Origin: an uncultured SAR116 cluster alpha proteobacterium
Lineage (GTDB): Bacteria; Pseudomonadota; Alphaproteobacteria; Puniceispirillales; Marisalimonadaceae
Reading direction: 5' to 3'
Assembly (NCBI GenBank): GCA_902543145.1
Contig: CACBXG010000011.1
Span: 1-41,647 of the forward strand
DNA length: 41,647 nucleotides
The translations under genes and the position numbers were made by a program. Each line of letters begins with the position of its first letter. Within the stretch, counting starts at the first letter, position 1. Of this stretch, positions 30,245-39,074 are shown piece after piece. Under the pieces are notes generated by a model. It was not told where the DNA came from. It worked only from the letters and a program-made list of their open reading frames with translations, and ran no database searches.

Positions 30245-31286
30245 TATTTGTCCCAAGTGACTTGGGTCTTTTCATGCCCTCAATTAAATTAACCATTTCA
30301 ATCTTTCCAGTAACTTTACCTTTTGAGTTTTCAATTGTAACTGGCTTTGAGGGGGCATCTGACATTATTTGAAGTATATCTTCTAAAACCATATCTTCTT
30401 TGACAGTGGCACCAGAGCTTTTTGTATTTGTTGGTGTCATAATTGATTTTGCTTGAATGACCCTTGCTCTATTAATATCTTTTATAAAATCAGATACATA
30501 TTCATCTGCAGGGTTCATTATTATTTCTTGAGGATCGCTGTCTTGAACCATGCTTCCATCGCGAAGAATTGCTATTCTATCTCCAATTTTAAGAGCTTCA
30601 TCAAGATCATGTGTAATAAATATTATAGTTTTATGTAATTCACTCTGAAGATCTAAAAGTATATTTTGCATTTCTGAACGAATTAATGGATCTAAAGCAG
30701 AAAAAGCTTCATCCATTAGGAGGATTTCTGCATCTGTTGCCAGCGCTCTTGCAAGTCCTACTCTTTGTTGCATGCCACCTGACAGCTGTCCTGGATAATA
30801 TGTTTCGTAACCATCTAAGCCAACTCTTTTAATCCATTTTTGAGCTTTTTCTGACCATTCATCTTTAGAAATATTTTGAATTGCAAGCCCATAACCAACA
30901 TTTTGCAAAATGGTTTTATGTGGAAATAGAGCAAACTTTTGAAAAACCATAGACATATTATTTTGTCTGAACTGAATGAGTTCTTTGGAACTTAAATTTA
31001 GGATATTTGTATTGTTAAACAGTATTTCACCACTTGTTGGCTCTATTAATCTATTGAGATGCCTTATAAGAGTTGATTTGCCTGATCCAGAAAGACCCAT
31101 AACAACTTGTATCTTCCCTCTATTAATATTTAGATTTATATTATTTAATCCAAGAACACAGTTTGACTTTTCAAGGAGTTCGTCTTTACCCATTCCATTT
31201 TTCACCAGATCAAGTGCACTTTTATCACCATCACCAAAAATCTTATAAAGTTGGTTTACTTTGATTAATATATTTTTTGAATTCAT
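30234..31286 (-). CDS. Glycine-betaine/choline-type ABC transporter ATP-binding protein
   Basis: ATPase of an OpuA/ProU-type importer. From ATG 31286 it has about 349 residues; the longer frame to 31355 would lie inside the permease gene, so I reject it. Walker A GLSGSGKST (64-72), Q-loop MVFQKFALFPHKT, signature LSGGMQQR (168-175) and Walker B ILLMDEAFSALD (188-199) are intact. A C-terminal CBS-like region follows (about 275-349), as in osmosensing ProV/OpuAA. AAGGA precedes the start. Last gene of the operon. Confidence 0.92.
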   Translation of the reverse strand: MNSKNILIKVNQLYKIFGDGDKSALDLVKNGMGKDELLEKSNCVLGLNNINLNINRGKIQVVMGLSGSGKSTLIRHLNRLIEPTSGEILFNNTNILNLSSKELIQFRQNNMSMVFQKFALFPHKTILQNVGYGLAIQNISKDEWSEKAQKWIKRVGLDGYETYYPGQLSGGMQQRVGLARALATDAEILLMDEAFSALDPLIRSEMQNILLDLQSELHKTIIFITHDLDEALKIGDRIAILRDGSMVQDSDPQEIIMNPADEYVSDFIKDINRARVIQAKSIMTPTNTKSSGATVKEDMVLEDILQIMSDAPSKPVTIENSKGKVTGKIEMVNLIEGMKRPKSLGTNITG

Positions 31287-31290
31287 TATA

Positions 31291-32178
31291 TTAATCCTTA
31301 CCTTCGTTCCTATATTTTTGCATTCTAAGTCCGAATTTTTGTGTAACTCTATCAAAAATAATTGCTAGTATAACTATAGCAAGACCATTCATTAATCCCA
31401 GTGCTAAATACTGATTTGAAATTGCTCTTAAAACTGGAAGGCCAAGACCTTTAACTCCAATCATAGATGCTATTACCACCATTGCTAAGGCCATCATTAT
31501 TGTTTGATTTACACCAGCAAATATGGTTGGCAAGGCCAATGGCATTTGAACTCCAAATAATTTCTGCCAATAATTTGCTCCAAATGAGTCTGCTGCCTCT
31601 AACACGTCTTTATCTACTAACCTTATGCCCAAATTCGTTAAACGAACAATTGGTGGAATAGCATAAATACATACTGCAATTAATCCAGGAACCTTTCCAA
31701 TACCCAAAAGCATCACAACTGGTATTAAATACACAAAACTAGGAATTGTTTGCATGACGTCTAAAATAGGAACTATTGCTGCTTGGACTTTATTACTTCT
31801 TGCCATAGCAATACCTAGTGGTATCCCAATTGCTATACATAGGAATGTGGCTACAAGTATAATGGCTAATGTTGACATTGTGTCTTCCCACATACCGAAA
31901 TACCCAATCAACATAAAACTCAAAAAAGTTCCGACAACGATTAATATAGATCTTGAGCCTATCCAAGCAAGTAAAAGAATACTGAATATTATAACAGGCC
32001 AAGGGGTATTAATAAAAAGCTTCTCGAACCATACTAAGAACATCAGTAATGGTTCAAAAAAATCTTCAATGCCTTGGCCATAAGTTCTTGAAAAATCAGT
32101 GAATGCAAAATCTACAGTTTTTTTAAATTCTCTTAAATCAGATCTGCTCATGTCTGGGAAATTAAAAAACCAATCCAT
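31291..32178 (-). CDS. Glycine-betaine/choline-type ABC transporter permease
   Basis: 295-residue inner-membrane permease with about six or seven hydrophobic segments after a soluble N-terminus. PSFVYLIPVVMLLGIGKVPG and the coupling loop with EAADSFGANYWQKLFGVQMP are typical of ProW/OpuAB. Stops 4 bp before the ATPase start. Substrate by family: glycine betaine, choline, proline betaine or the structurally similar DMSP. Confidence 0.93.
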   Translation of the reverse strand: MDWFFNFPDMSRSDLREFKKTVDFAFTDFSRTYGQGIEDFFEPLLMFLVWFEKLFINTPWPVIIFSILLLAWIGSRSILIVVGTFLSFMLIGYFGMWEDTMSTLAIILVATFLCIAIGIPLGIAMARSNKVQAAIVPILDVMQTIPSFVYLIPVVMLLGIGKVPGLIAVCIYAIPPIVRLTNLGIRLVDKDVLEAADSFGANYWQKLFGVQMPLALPTIFAGVNQTIMMALAMVVIASMIGVKGLGLPVLRAISNQYLALGLMNGLAIVILAIIFDRVTQKFGLRMQKYRNEGKD

Positions 32179-32200
32179 TTTTACATTCCTTTTAAAATAA

Positions 32201-32240
32201 AATAATCACCACCCTAAATTTACTTAAGATGGTGATTATT
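32201..32240 (-). promoter_or_regulatory. Intercistronic hairpin between binding-protein and permease genes
   Basis: Perfect 11-bp inverted repeat, AATAATCACCA with TGGTGATTATT, around an 18-bp loop, between the binding-protein stop (32255) and permease start (32178). There is no clear U-run. It could be an RNA stem that protects or partly terminates the upstream message, giving more binding protein than permease. Confidence 0.55.
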
Positions 32241-32254
32241 AAATTTGGTATTAC

Positions 32255-33271
32255 TTATAGACCAGCTTTAACTTTTTTAGCTACGTCTGCAGAAACCCAT
32301 TTTTCCCAAACGCTTCCGTGCTTCTCTAGAAACTCGAAAGCAGCATCTTTTCCAGATGCTTTTTGTTCAGTCATAAAAACAAGCATTCCATTCATTATTT
32401 CACCTGGATAAACTCTGTTTGTAATGTAATTCATAGCGACACTAGCATTCTTTTTAAAGTTTGCTGACACTACACTATTAACTTCAGACTTAACCCAAGA
32501 AGATTTTTGTGGATTTGCACATTCTTTCTCTGGCTTCACAATGCAGTTATCCCAGTTATCTTTACCACCAAAAGGTACACCAAAGTCTAACTTGTGCATT
32601 TTATATTTTCCAATCATAGATGTTGGTGACCAGTAATAACCAAACCAATTTTCACCTCTCTCAACAGCTTTCGCCATTGAACCATCTAGACCAGCAGCAC
32701 TTCCTGGATCAACAAGAACCCATCCTTTTTTCTCCATTTCAAAAGCTCTAAAAAGGTTGGCATTAGCTAATTGGCAACCCCAACCTGCAGGGCACCCAAC
32801 GAAAGCTCCCTTAGATTTATCTTCAGAATATGGAAAAAGATCAGGTCTATTTAAAACATCTAAAGCTGTTTTTAGCTCTGGGTGTTTTTTGATAGTGTGA
32901 GGAGGAAGCCACCAACCTTCACCTAAACCAGTAATTGGACCTTTGTTAGCAACAATTAATCTGTTTTCACCAACAGCTTTTTTTAATGGAACTGCAACTG
33001 CATTAGCCCAAAGCTCTGGAGCAACATCAGGTGATCCTTTTTCGTTCATTGAGGTAAAAGTAGGCATGGTAGCGCCTGAAACCAGCTCAACTTCACATCC
33101 ATAACCTTTTTCTAATATTATTTTATCTACATTGGCCATTAATTCAGCAGATGCCCAATTCATCTCTGCAATAGTTACTTTACCACATGCAGCGTTACCA
33201 ATTGTAGCCCAACTAAGGCCTACGGCTACGGTTGCCGCCATAGTAAACGCAGCTCCGAATACCCTTTTCAT
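32255..33271 (-). CDS. Glycine-betaine-type ABC transporter periplasmic binding protein
   Basis: 338 residues; signal peptide 1-27 (MKRVFGAAFTMAATVAVGLS...GNA). The mature chain starts with ACGKVTIAEMNWASAE and has a second cysteine in GYGCEVELV, a likely disulfide. Trp-rich segments ELWANAV, EGWWLPP and ENWFGYYWSP can form the aromatic cage that holds a quaternary ammonium or sulfonium group. Upstream AGGAGA ribosome site. First gene of the operon, with two palindromes in the leader. It is likely the most strongly expressed of the three genes. The natural ligand could be glycine betaine or DMSP; the sequence does not decide. Confidence 0.92.
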   Translation of the reverse strand: MKRVFGAAFTMAATVAVGLSWATIGNAACGKVTIAEMNWASAELMANVDKIILEKGYGCEVELVSGATMPTFTSMNEKGSPDVAPELWANAVAVPLKKAVGENRLIVANKGPITGLGEGWWLPPHTIKKHPELKTALDVLNRPDLFPYSEDKSKGAFVGCPAGWGCQLANANLFRAFEMEKKGWVLVDPGSAAGLDGSMAKAVERGENWFGYYWSPTSMIGKYKMHKLDFGVPFGGKDNWDNCIVKPEKECANPQKSSWVKSEVNSVVSANFKKNASVAMNYITNRVYPGEIMNGMLVFMTEQKASGKDAAFEFLEKHGSVWEKWVSADVAKKVKAGL

Positions 33272-33544
33272 TTTATTCTCCTGTTTCCGCTTGTAATAAT
33301 TACAAACCTTGATTAATTAAATTAAAGTAAATTGAATTAAAAATTCAAGAATCATACTAACAAGAAAACTGCACTAATTGCAAATCACTATAATTGAAAA
33401 TAATTGTTAACACACTGTAAGTATATGATATATAAAGATAATATTTTTTTAAAAACTTTGAGATTATATTTATAGAATTTTATTAAAATTTATTATTTAG
33501 TTACTTATATTTCATTATTATTATTATTATATATAAATATATAA
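33272..33544. promoter_or_regulatory. Divergent control region with two palindromes
   Basis: 273 bp without a gene between the binding-protein gene (-) and an unknown gene (+). It holds TTGTAATAATTACAA (33291-33305, perfect 7+1+7) and TTGAATTAAAAATTCAA (33332-33348, 7+3+7), with centres 42 bp apart, and an ATT-repeat tract near 33512-33528 ahead of the plus-strand gene. The palindromes are operator candidates for the transporter. Confidence 0.45.
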
Positions 33545-34093
33545 ATGTTTGAAGATTTTACACCATTCATAATAGCTTTAGTTGTAACATTCAGCTTTAT
33601 GATATGTGTTGCTATATGGAACAGTATAAATGCTCCACAAGCTCCAGAAAAAGCACCCCCAATAGAACCTGGACCATCTAGAACAAGAGAAATCCTTGCA
33701 CGATTTAGTGAGTTCTATATGAATTTAAATCCTGAAGGAGAAATGATTTTTGATATTGACCTTTTACCAGATCCAAAACAACATATAATACATGCTCTTT
33801 ACGTTGGTTTTGATGAGAGTGTAAATGACGATGAGAAATCCGCTATTGAGAGGGGTCTAAGGGCAATTGTAACATTTCAGGAAAGAGTTGGTGAGTTACC
33901 CATTAAAAAGGAAATGTCAGAAATAGAAAAAAATCTAGCAGTATCTTATTCTGAAGAAAATATTACTAATACAGTTGATACTTCTAGTGTCAATATTTTA
34001 AGTGAAGAGGAATTTCAAAGATATTCTGTTTTAAGAGACCAAGAATTAGAAACGCATTTTCAACATTTAAAAATTGAAACTACTGAAGAATAG
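33545..34093 (+). CDS. Membrane-anchored protein of unknown function
   Basis: 182 residues, not recognised. One N-terminal transmembrane segment (about 8-25), then a Pro-rich linker (NAPQAPEKAPPIEPGPSR) and a soluble, strongly acidic part, with a helical C-terminus from about 110. The anchor suggests an N-out/C-in inner-membrane protein or a tail in the periplasm; direction is not clear. No good Shine-Dalgarno sequence precedes the ATG. It lies 9 bp before the alpha/beta hydrolase gene, so they may be an operon. Confidence 0.7.
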   Translation: MFEDFTPFIIALVVTFSFMICVAIWNSINAPQAPEKAPPIEPGPSRTREILARFSEFYMNLNPEGEMIFDIDLLPDPKQHIIHALYVGFDESVNDDEKSAIERGLRAIVTFQERVGELPIKKEMSEIEKNLAVSYSEENITNTVDTSSVNILSEEEFQRYSVLRDQELETHFQHLKIETTEE

Positions 34094-34102
34094 GAAATAA
34101 AT

Positions 34103-34915
34103 ATGTCCATCTTTAAAATTGATGATCAAAACGAGATTTATTATGAATATGTTCCACCTAAAAATGGAGGCTTTACTTGTGTCTTTGTAAACGCATTGAC
34201 TGGCGATGTATCTGCGTGGAACGGATCTATCGGTGAAAATTTAATTAAAAATAACGACGGTTATCTAGTATATAATTTTAGAGGACAAGCAAAAAGTAAG
34301 TTTGAAACTAATTTAGATTTAAGTGCTGAATTAATAGTAAGTGACCTTGTAAATTTAGTTAATTTTATCAATCCAAAAAATATGGTTTTAGTAGGGTTGT
34401 CAATAGGCGGGCTTTATGCTGCGATGTCTTTATCAAAAGGTGTTGAAGCAAAAGGTTTAGTGCTTATAAATACTCTGCGATTGCCAAGCGAAAGACTAAA
34501 TTGGATAAATAATGCAATGGCCAATGCTGTAAAATTTGGAGGAACTTCTCTTATCTTAGATATGACATTACCAGTAATAGCTTCACCAAAATTTTTATCT
34601 AAAATGAAAGATAATGCTCTAAAATATGAGAATTATCTTGGATTGGATGACTATAATGGGGTATCAAAACTTATGCATGGTGGATTTACAACAAATTGGG
34701 ATTTTGATTGGAGTAAACTTGACTTACCCGTATTAGTTTTGACAGGGCATTTTGATAAAGTTTTCAGAATTGAAGATGACATAAATAATTTGATAAAAAA
34801 AATGAAAAATGTCAAAAGAATTGAAGTTCCAGAATGTGGACATTTAATACCTATAGAGGATCCAGAATTATTTTCATATCACTTAAGCGGTTTCATAATA
34901 TCTCTTAAATATTGA
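34103..34915 (+). CDS. Alpha/beta hydrolase
   Basis: 270-residue alpha/beta hydrolase fold. Nucleophile elbow GLSIGGLYAA (with the Ser), an acid candidate in LTGHFDKV and a C-terminal His in ECGHLIPIEDPELF form a plausible triad. No signal peptide. Sequence resembles 3-oxoadipate enol-lactonase or esterase-type members in general, but substrate cannot be named. Convergent with the methyltransferase gene at a 2-bp gap. Confidence 0.85.
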   Translation: MSIFKIDDQNEIYYEYVPPKNGGFTCVFVNALTGDVSAWNGSIGENLIKNNDGYLVYNFRGQAKSKFETNLDLSAELIVSDLVNLVNFINPKNMVLVGLSIGGLYAAMSLSKGVEAKGLVLINTLRLPSERLNWINNAMANAVKFGGTSLILDMTLPVIASPKFLSKMKDNALKYENYLGLDDYNGVSKLMHGGFTTNWDFDWSKLDLPVLVLTGHFDKVFRIEDDINNLIKKMKNVKRIEVPECGHLIPIEDPELFSYHLSGFIISLKY

Positions 34916-34917
34916 TA

Positions 34918-35565
34918 TTATTTTTTAAGAATAATAGTTATATCATCCTTAAGTAGATTATGCTTTATAATCTCAGGATCACAAAAACGTCTCTCGCATA
35001 TTTTTTTTATCCAAGATAATTCAGTATAATAAAGTTTTTTTTCTATTTTTCTTTTTTCTTTTATTAAGCAGTTAAAAATCATAGCTTTTTTAACAAATTT
35101 CCAATTACTTGTAAGATTTTTAATTATATAATCTTCCCACAAAGGTATATTGTTTGTTGGTGTAAGATTATATGTGCCTGACATGACGACATAATCAATG
35201 TTTTTAAAAGGAAATGCACTTATTTCAAATTCAACATTTTCGAAATCTTTATTATTTTTGCAAAAATTAATTAAATTCCGATTTATATCAAACCCATAAT
35301 ATTGAAATTTATTATCTAAGTTTCTCTCTTTGATAATTTCGTATAATCTACCATATCCACAACCAATATCTGCAATTGAACACTTTTCATTTTTTGTGTT
35401 TTGTAATATTTTATCTAAAATAATGTTTAATCTAAGGTCTTGTGATAATTTACTATTCCAAAATACTCCTTTAGGGGTATTATTATAATTATCAAAACGT
35501 TTACTATAAATTTTAGATATTTGTTTGTTTAGTAACTTATAAATAAGTGTTTTTATAAATATCAT
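34918..35565 (-). CDS. Class I SAM-dependent methyltransferase
   Basis: 215 residues. Motif I ADIGCGYGRLYEII near 73-86 binds SAM; GFDIN marks motif II and YVVMSGTYNL the following strand. The N-terminal segment (1-50) is lysine-rich and aromatic. I do not recognise the substrate. Divergent from purT across a 52-bp gap. Confidence 0.82.
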   Translation of the reverse strand: MIFIKTLIYKLLNKQISKIYSKRFDNYNNTPKGVFWNSKLSQDLRLNIILDKILQNTKNEKCSIADIGCGYGRLYEIIKERNLDNKFQYYGFDINRNLINFCKNNKDFENVEFEISAFPFKNIDYVVMSGTYNLTPTNNIPLWEDYIIKNLTSNWKFVKKAMIFNCLIKEKRKIEKKLYYTELSWIKKICERRFCDPEIIKHNLLKDDITIILKK

Positions 35566-35617
35566 CTAATCACGTTAAGCTAGAACTAAGTCAATTTAAA
35601 CTTAAAAGGGTTATTAC

Positions 35618-36757
35618 ATGAAAAAAATTTTAATGTTAGGTAGTGGTGAGTTAGGTAAAGAATTAACTATTAGCCTCAAAAGAGTTGGATGTAATGTTAT
35701 AGCATGTGATGCTTATGAAAATGCTCCTGCTATGCAAGTTAGTGATAAAAATGAAGTATTTAATATGCTTGATGAAGAAAAGCTAAAAGCAGTAATTGAT
35801 AAACATAAACCAGATTTCATAGTACCAGAAGTTGAGGCTATTGAAACAAAAGTGCTAATTGATGCTGAGCAAAATGGTTATAATGTAATACCGTCAGCAA
35901 AAGCTGTAAATTTAACTATGAATAGAGATAGAATTAGAGATAGAGCAAAACATTTAGGATTGAAAACCGCTAATTTTGCTTATGCAGAAGCAGAAGAAGA
36001 ATTAATTTTTGAGGCAAAGAAAATTGGTACAAAAGTGGCGGTTAAGCCAGTTATGAGCTCTTCTGGAAAGGGCCAGAGTTATGCAAATTCAGAGGATGAA
36101 TTAAAAGCATCTTGGAAATTTGCACTCAAAAATATGAGAGGAAACAGGAAACGTGTAATAGTCGAAGAGTTTATAGATTTTGAATATGAAATTACCCTTT
36201 TAACAATTTTAGAAAAATCTGGAAAAGTTACGTTTTGTGAACCTATTGGACATTTTCAAAAAAGAGGTGATTATCAGTATAGCTGGCAGCCAGCAGAATG
36301 TTCACAGGACGTAATTAGAAAGGCACAAGAGGCTGCTAAAAAAATGGTCATAGACTTAGGTGGGTCAGGTATATTCGGGGTAGAATTTTTCATTGATAAA
36401 AAAGAAGAGGTAATTTTTAGTGAACTAAGTCCTCGTCCACATGATACAGGAATGGTCACAATGTTTACTCAAAATTTTAGTCAGTTTGATATTCACGCCA
36501 GAGTTTTGTTAGGAATGCCATTACCAGAAATTAAAATAAATCAATCTGGTGCTAGCCACGTGATCCTAGCAGAAGAAAATGCTTCGGGTAACTATATCAT
36601 TGATGGTGTTAAAGATGCACTCGAAGATAAAAATGTAGATTACAGAATCTTTGGAAAACCATTTTTAAAATCATATCGTCGAATGGGTGTTGTTTTAGCT
36701 CCAACATTAGAGAAAGCGAAAAAGGCAGCTAATAAAATTTTCGTCAAAGAAATTTAG
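35618..36757 (+). CDS. purT: Formate-dependent phosphoribosylglycinamide formyltransferase 2
   Basis: ATP-grasp enzyme that uses formate and ATP instead of formyl-tetrahydrofolate for the third purine step. 379 residues. MLGSGELGKEL (6-16), ATP-grasp loop KPVMSSSGKGQS, EEFIDFEYEITLL, EFFIDKKEEVIFSELSPRPHDTGMVT and the FGKP motif are specific to PurT. AAAGGG precedes ATG 35618. Convergent with the MetF-like gene; both belong to one-carbon metabolism. Confidence 0.95.
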   Translation: MKKILMLGSGELGKELTISLKRVGCNVIACDAYENAPAMQVSDKNEVFNMLDEEKLKAVIDKHKPDFIVPEVEAIETKVLIDAEQNGYNVIPSAKAVNLTMNRDRIRDRAKHLGLKTANFAYAEAEEELIFEAKKIGTKVAVKPVMSSSGKGQSYANSEDELKASWKFALKNMRGNRKRVIVEEFIDFEYEITLLTILEKSGKVTFCEPIGHFQKRGDYQYSWQPAECSQDVIRKAQEAAKKMVIDLGGSGIFGVEFFIDKKEEVIFSELSPRPHDTGMVTMFTQNFSQFDIHARVLLGMPLPEIKINQSGASHVILAEENASGNYIIDGVKDALEDKNVDYRIFGKPFLKSYRRMGVVLAPTLEKAKKAANKIFVKEI

Positions 36758-36779
36758 TTATATAAATTATTATTATTGT

Positions 36780-37670
36780 TTATTTAAAATTTGAAATAAC
36801 AGAGGCTATTTCTTTTTCTTGTTTATATCCCATTAAATGAATTCCACTAACGCCTTCAATAGATTTATATTTTTCTATTAATTCTATACAAATTTTAATA
36901 CCTTCAAGGCTTTCGTCATTAGATTGTTCAATTCTATTGATTATTTCCTCAGGTATATTGATACCAAAGAGATTTTTGTTCATCCATCTAGCACTTTTTG
37001 CAGATTTAATTACACCTAATCCAATTATGAAATAAGCTTTGTCAGTAATATGTAATTCATGTAACTTTAGCATATAATTTTTTAGAATATCTTCCTCGAA
37101 AACGTATTGTGTTTGAAAAAATTCGACACCAGCTTCAATTTTTTTTACTAAGTTTAAGCCATCAAAATCATTGTTAATTTTAAATGGAGTATCTGCTCCA
37201 CCAATGAAAAATTCTGGTGCATCATTAATTTTCCTTCCAGAAGGATACATTTTTTTTGTTTTAATCTCGTGAGCAGTTCTCAATATACCAATTGTATCTA
37301 GATCTCTAACTTCTTTGGTATCTGGTTGATCTCCACCTTTAACCTCATCACCATACAAACAAAGAATGTTTGGAATATCCAATGCCCACCCACCAAGAAG
37401 ATCACCTTGTATTGCAATCCTATTTCTGTCTCTGGTGGTGAATTGTAAAATTGGTTCAATGCCATTTTGAGCAAGGATTGCTGCTGTCGCAAGAGCTGAC
37501 ATATGAGATTTTGCGCCAGCTCCATCAGTAACGTTAATTGCATCAGCTAAACCGTTTAAACATTCTACTTTATCTATAACAACATCTTTATTGCCGGAAT
37601 CTGGTGGAGAAGTTTCGGCCGTAAAAACAAATTTATTTTCATTAAGTAATTTTCTTAATTTACTTTTCAT
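36780..37670 (-). CDS. Methylenetetrahydrofolate reductase (MetF-like)
   Basis: FAD enzyme interconverting 5-methyl- and 5,10-methylene-tetrahydrofolate. About 296 residues from ATG 37670; the longer frame to 37721 would overlap the neighbour's start. ETSPPDSGN, DGAGAKSHMSALATA and FTTRDRNRIAIQGDLLGGW are the family's flavin and folate motifs. The protein is more like the MTHFR variants seen beside C1-transfer genes than classical enteric MetF. It is divergent from the DmdA-like gene with a 51-bp gap, suggesting it oxidises the methyl-folate made by that enzyme (inference). Confidence 0.85.
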   Translation of the reverse strand: MKSKLRKLLNENKFVFTAETSPPDSGNKDVVIDKVECLNGLADAINVTDGAGAKSHMSALATAAILAQNGIEPILQFTTRDRNRIAIQGDLLGGWALDIPNILCLYGDEVKGGDQPDTKEVRDLDTIGILRTAHEIKTKKMYPSGRKINDAPEFFIGGADTPFKINNDFDGLNLVKKIEAGVEFFQTQYVFEEDILKNYMLKLHELHITDKAYFIIGLGVIKSAKSARWMNKNLFGINIPEEIINRIEQSNDESLEGIKICIELIEKYKSIEGVSGIHLMGYKQEKEIASVISNFK

Positions 37671-37721
37671 AAAATATGTCCAAAGTAATTTATAGATATT
37701 GTTTAATTGGGGTACAAACAA

Positions 37722-38825
37722 ATGTCTAATAGTTTTTTAATTAACACATCCAATAGAATTAGAAGCACACCATTTACTTCTAGAAATGAGTTAGCAGGTG
37801 TTAAAAATTATACTGTCTATAATAACACATTATTACCCACAATATTTAAATCATTAAAAGAAGATTATTATCATCTTATAAAAAATGTTCAGTTATGGGA
37901 TGTTTGTGCCCAAAGAGTTATTGAAGTTAAAGGCAGAAAATCTTTGTCATTAATGCAATATCTTTTTTGTAGAGATTTTTCTAATGTTTCTTCTGGTAAA
38001 GCATATTATGCACCAATAGTTAACTTTGAAGGTGGGTTATTAAATGACCCAGTTGTTTTTTGCATCGCTGATAATCATTTCTTGATTTCTTTATCTGATT
38101 CAGATTTGTTTAATTGGGTCTCTGCAATTAATAATTCAAAAGAATTTTATTCTCAAGTAAGAGAAACCGATATATCTACAATTGCTATTCAAGGACCAAA
38201 ATCTGAAAAATTAGCTCAAAAAATCTTTGGTAAAGAAATACAAAACTTGAAATATTTTAATTTCATAAAACTTCCATTCAATGAAGAAGAAATTATCATT
38301 TCGAAAACAGGTTACAGCAAACAATCCGGTTACGAAATTTTACAAATTAATCCAAATAAAGCAACTATGTTGTGGGATCTAATAATGGAAAAAGGCAAGG
38401 AATTTAAAATTCGGGTTGGGTGTCCAAATATGATTGAGAGAGTAGAGAATAATCTTCTTAGTTATGGAAATGAGATGACACTTAAAGACACACCATATGA
38501 TTGTGGGTTAGGAAATTTTTGTAATCTTGACACAGATTATGAATTTATTGGAAAATCTGCTTTAGTGAAACAAAAAAAAGTTGGGTTTGCAAAAGATATA
38601 TATAAAATTCAATTCGATTATAAAAGGGAAAATAAACAAGTTTTTTTTAATAATCTTTCAGTATTCATAGAAGATGTAGAAATCGGAAAAGCAACTTCAA
38701 TTGTTTGGTCACCTAAATATGGGAAATATATAGGTTTTTTAATTGCATCAAAAAATATAACGAATAACCTCAATGATTATTACATCTTAGATAAAGTAAA
38801 ATTTGATTTATTAAGTGTTTCCTGA
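37722..38825 (+). CDS. dmdA: DMSP demethylase DmdA-like aminomethyltransferase-family protein
   Basis: 367 residues, GcvT fold, folate-dependent. The start region RIRSTPFTSRNELAGVKNYT, the QLWDVCAQRVIEVKG block, KTGYSKQSGYEILQ and GCPNMIERVENNLLSYGNEM strongly recall marine DmdA, which transfers a methyl group from DMSP to tetrahydrofolate, yielding methylmercaptopropionate and 5-methyl-THF. No gcvH or gcvP lies nearby, against a glycine-cleavage role. ATG 37722 is preferred over TTG 37707. Related GcvT-fold proteins cannot be excluded without an alignment, but length (about 365) also fits DmdA. Divergent MetF-like gene supports the role. Confidence 0.78.
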   Translation: MSNSFLINTSNRIRSTPFTSRNELAGVKNYTVYNNTLLPTIFKSLKEDYYHLIKNVQLWDVCAQRVIEVKGRKSLSLMQYLFCRDFSNVSSGKAYYAPIVNFEGGLLNDPVVFCIADNHFLISLSDSDLFNWVSAINNSKEFYSQVRETDISTIAIQGPKSEKLAQKIFGKEIQNLKYFNFIKLPFNEEEIIISKTGYSKQSGYEILQINPNKATMLWDLIMEKGKEFKIRVGCPNMIERVENNLLSYGNEMTLKDTPYDCGLGNFCNLDTDYEFIGKSALVKQKKVGFAKDIYKIQFDYKRENKQVFFNNLSVFIEDVEIGKATSIVWSPKYGKYIGFLIASKNITNNLNDYYILDKVKFDLLSVS

Positions 38826-38946
38826 GCGTTTTCATTGAAGTTTGGAGGCAGTCAAAGTATTTAATAAGCTTATTCCATGCTTCAATTAAACATAATCTAC
38901 AGATTTATTTAGAGAATAATTAGAAATCTAAATTAGATTAAGTACA

Positions 38947-38995
38947 CCAAATGGTAACATTTTTAAGACACAAAAAATCATGACTACCAATTTGG
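38947..38995. repeat. Imperfect inverted repeat downstream of dmdA
   Basis: CCAAATGGTAACAT (38947-38960) and ATGACTACCAATTTGG (38980-38995) form a long imperfect stem around a 19-bp loop, 120 bp after the dmdA stop. It may be an unusual terminator or a small-RNA stem. Otherwise the 38826-39074 gap holds no gene I can see, apart from a shorter AATCTAATT-type palindrome nearby (around 38929-38941). Confidence 0.35.
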
Positions 38996-39074
38996 CAATT
39001 TGGTTAATCTTTTCAGTTGGTTTAAATTTATGTTAAAGTTTTATAAATTTTAATTTTATAGGTTTAAATTTATC

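Noticed and set aside
37707-37721. TTG start for the DmdA-like protein and extended MetF-like start at 37721
   Set aside because: These longer frames overlap each other head to head; the internal ATGs at 37722 and 37670 give standard N-termini.
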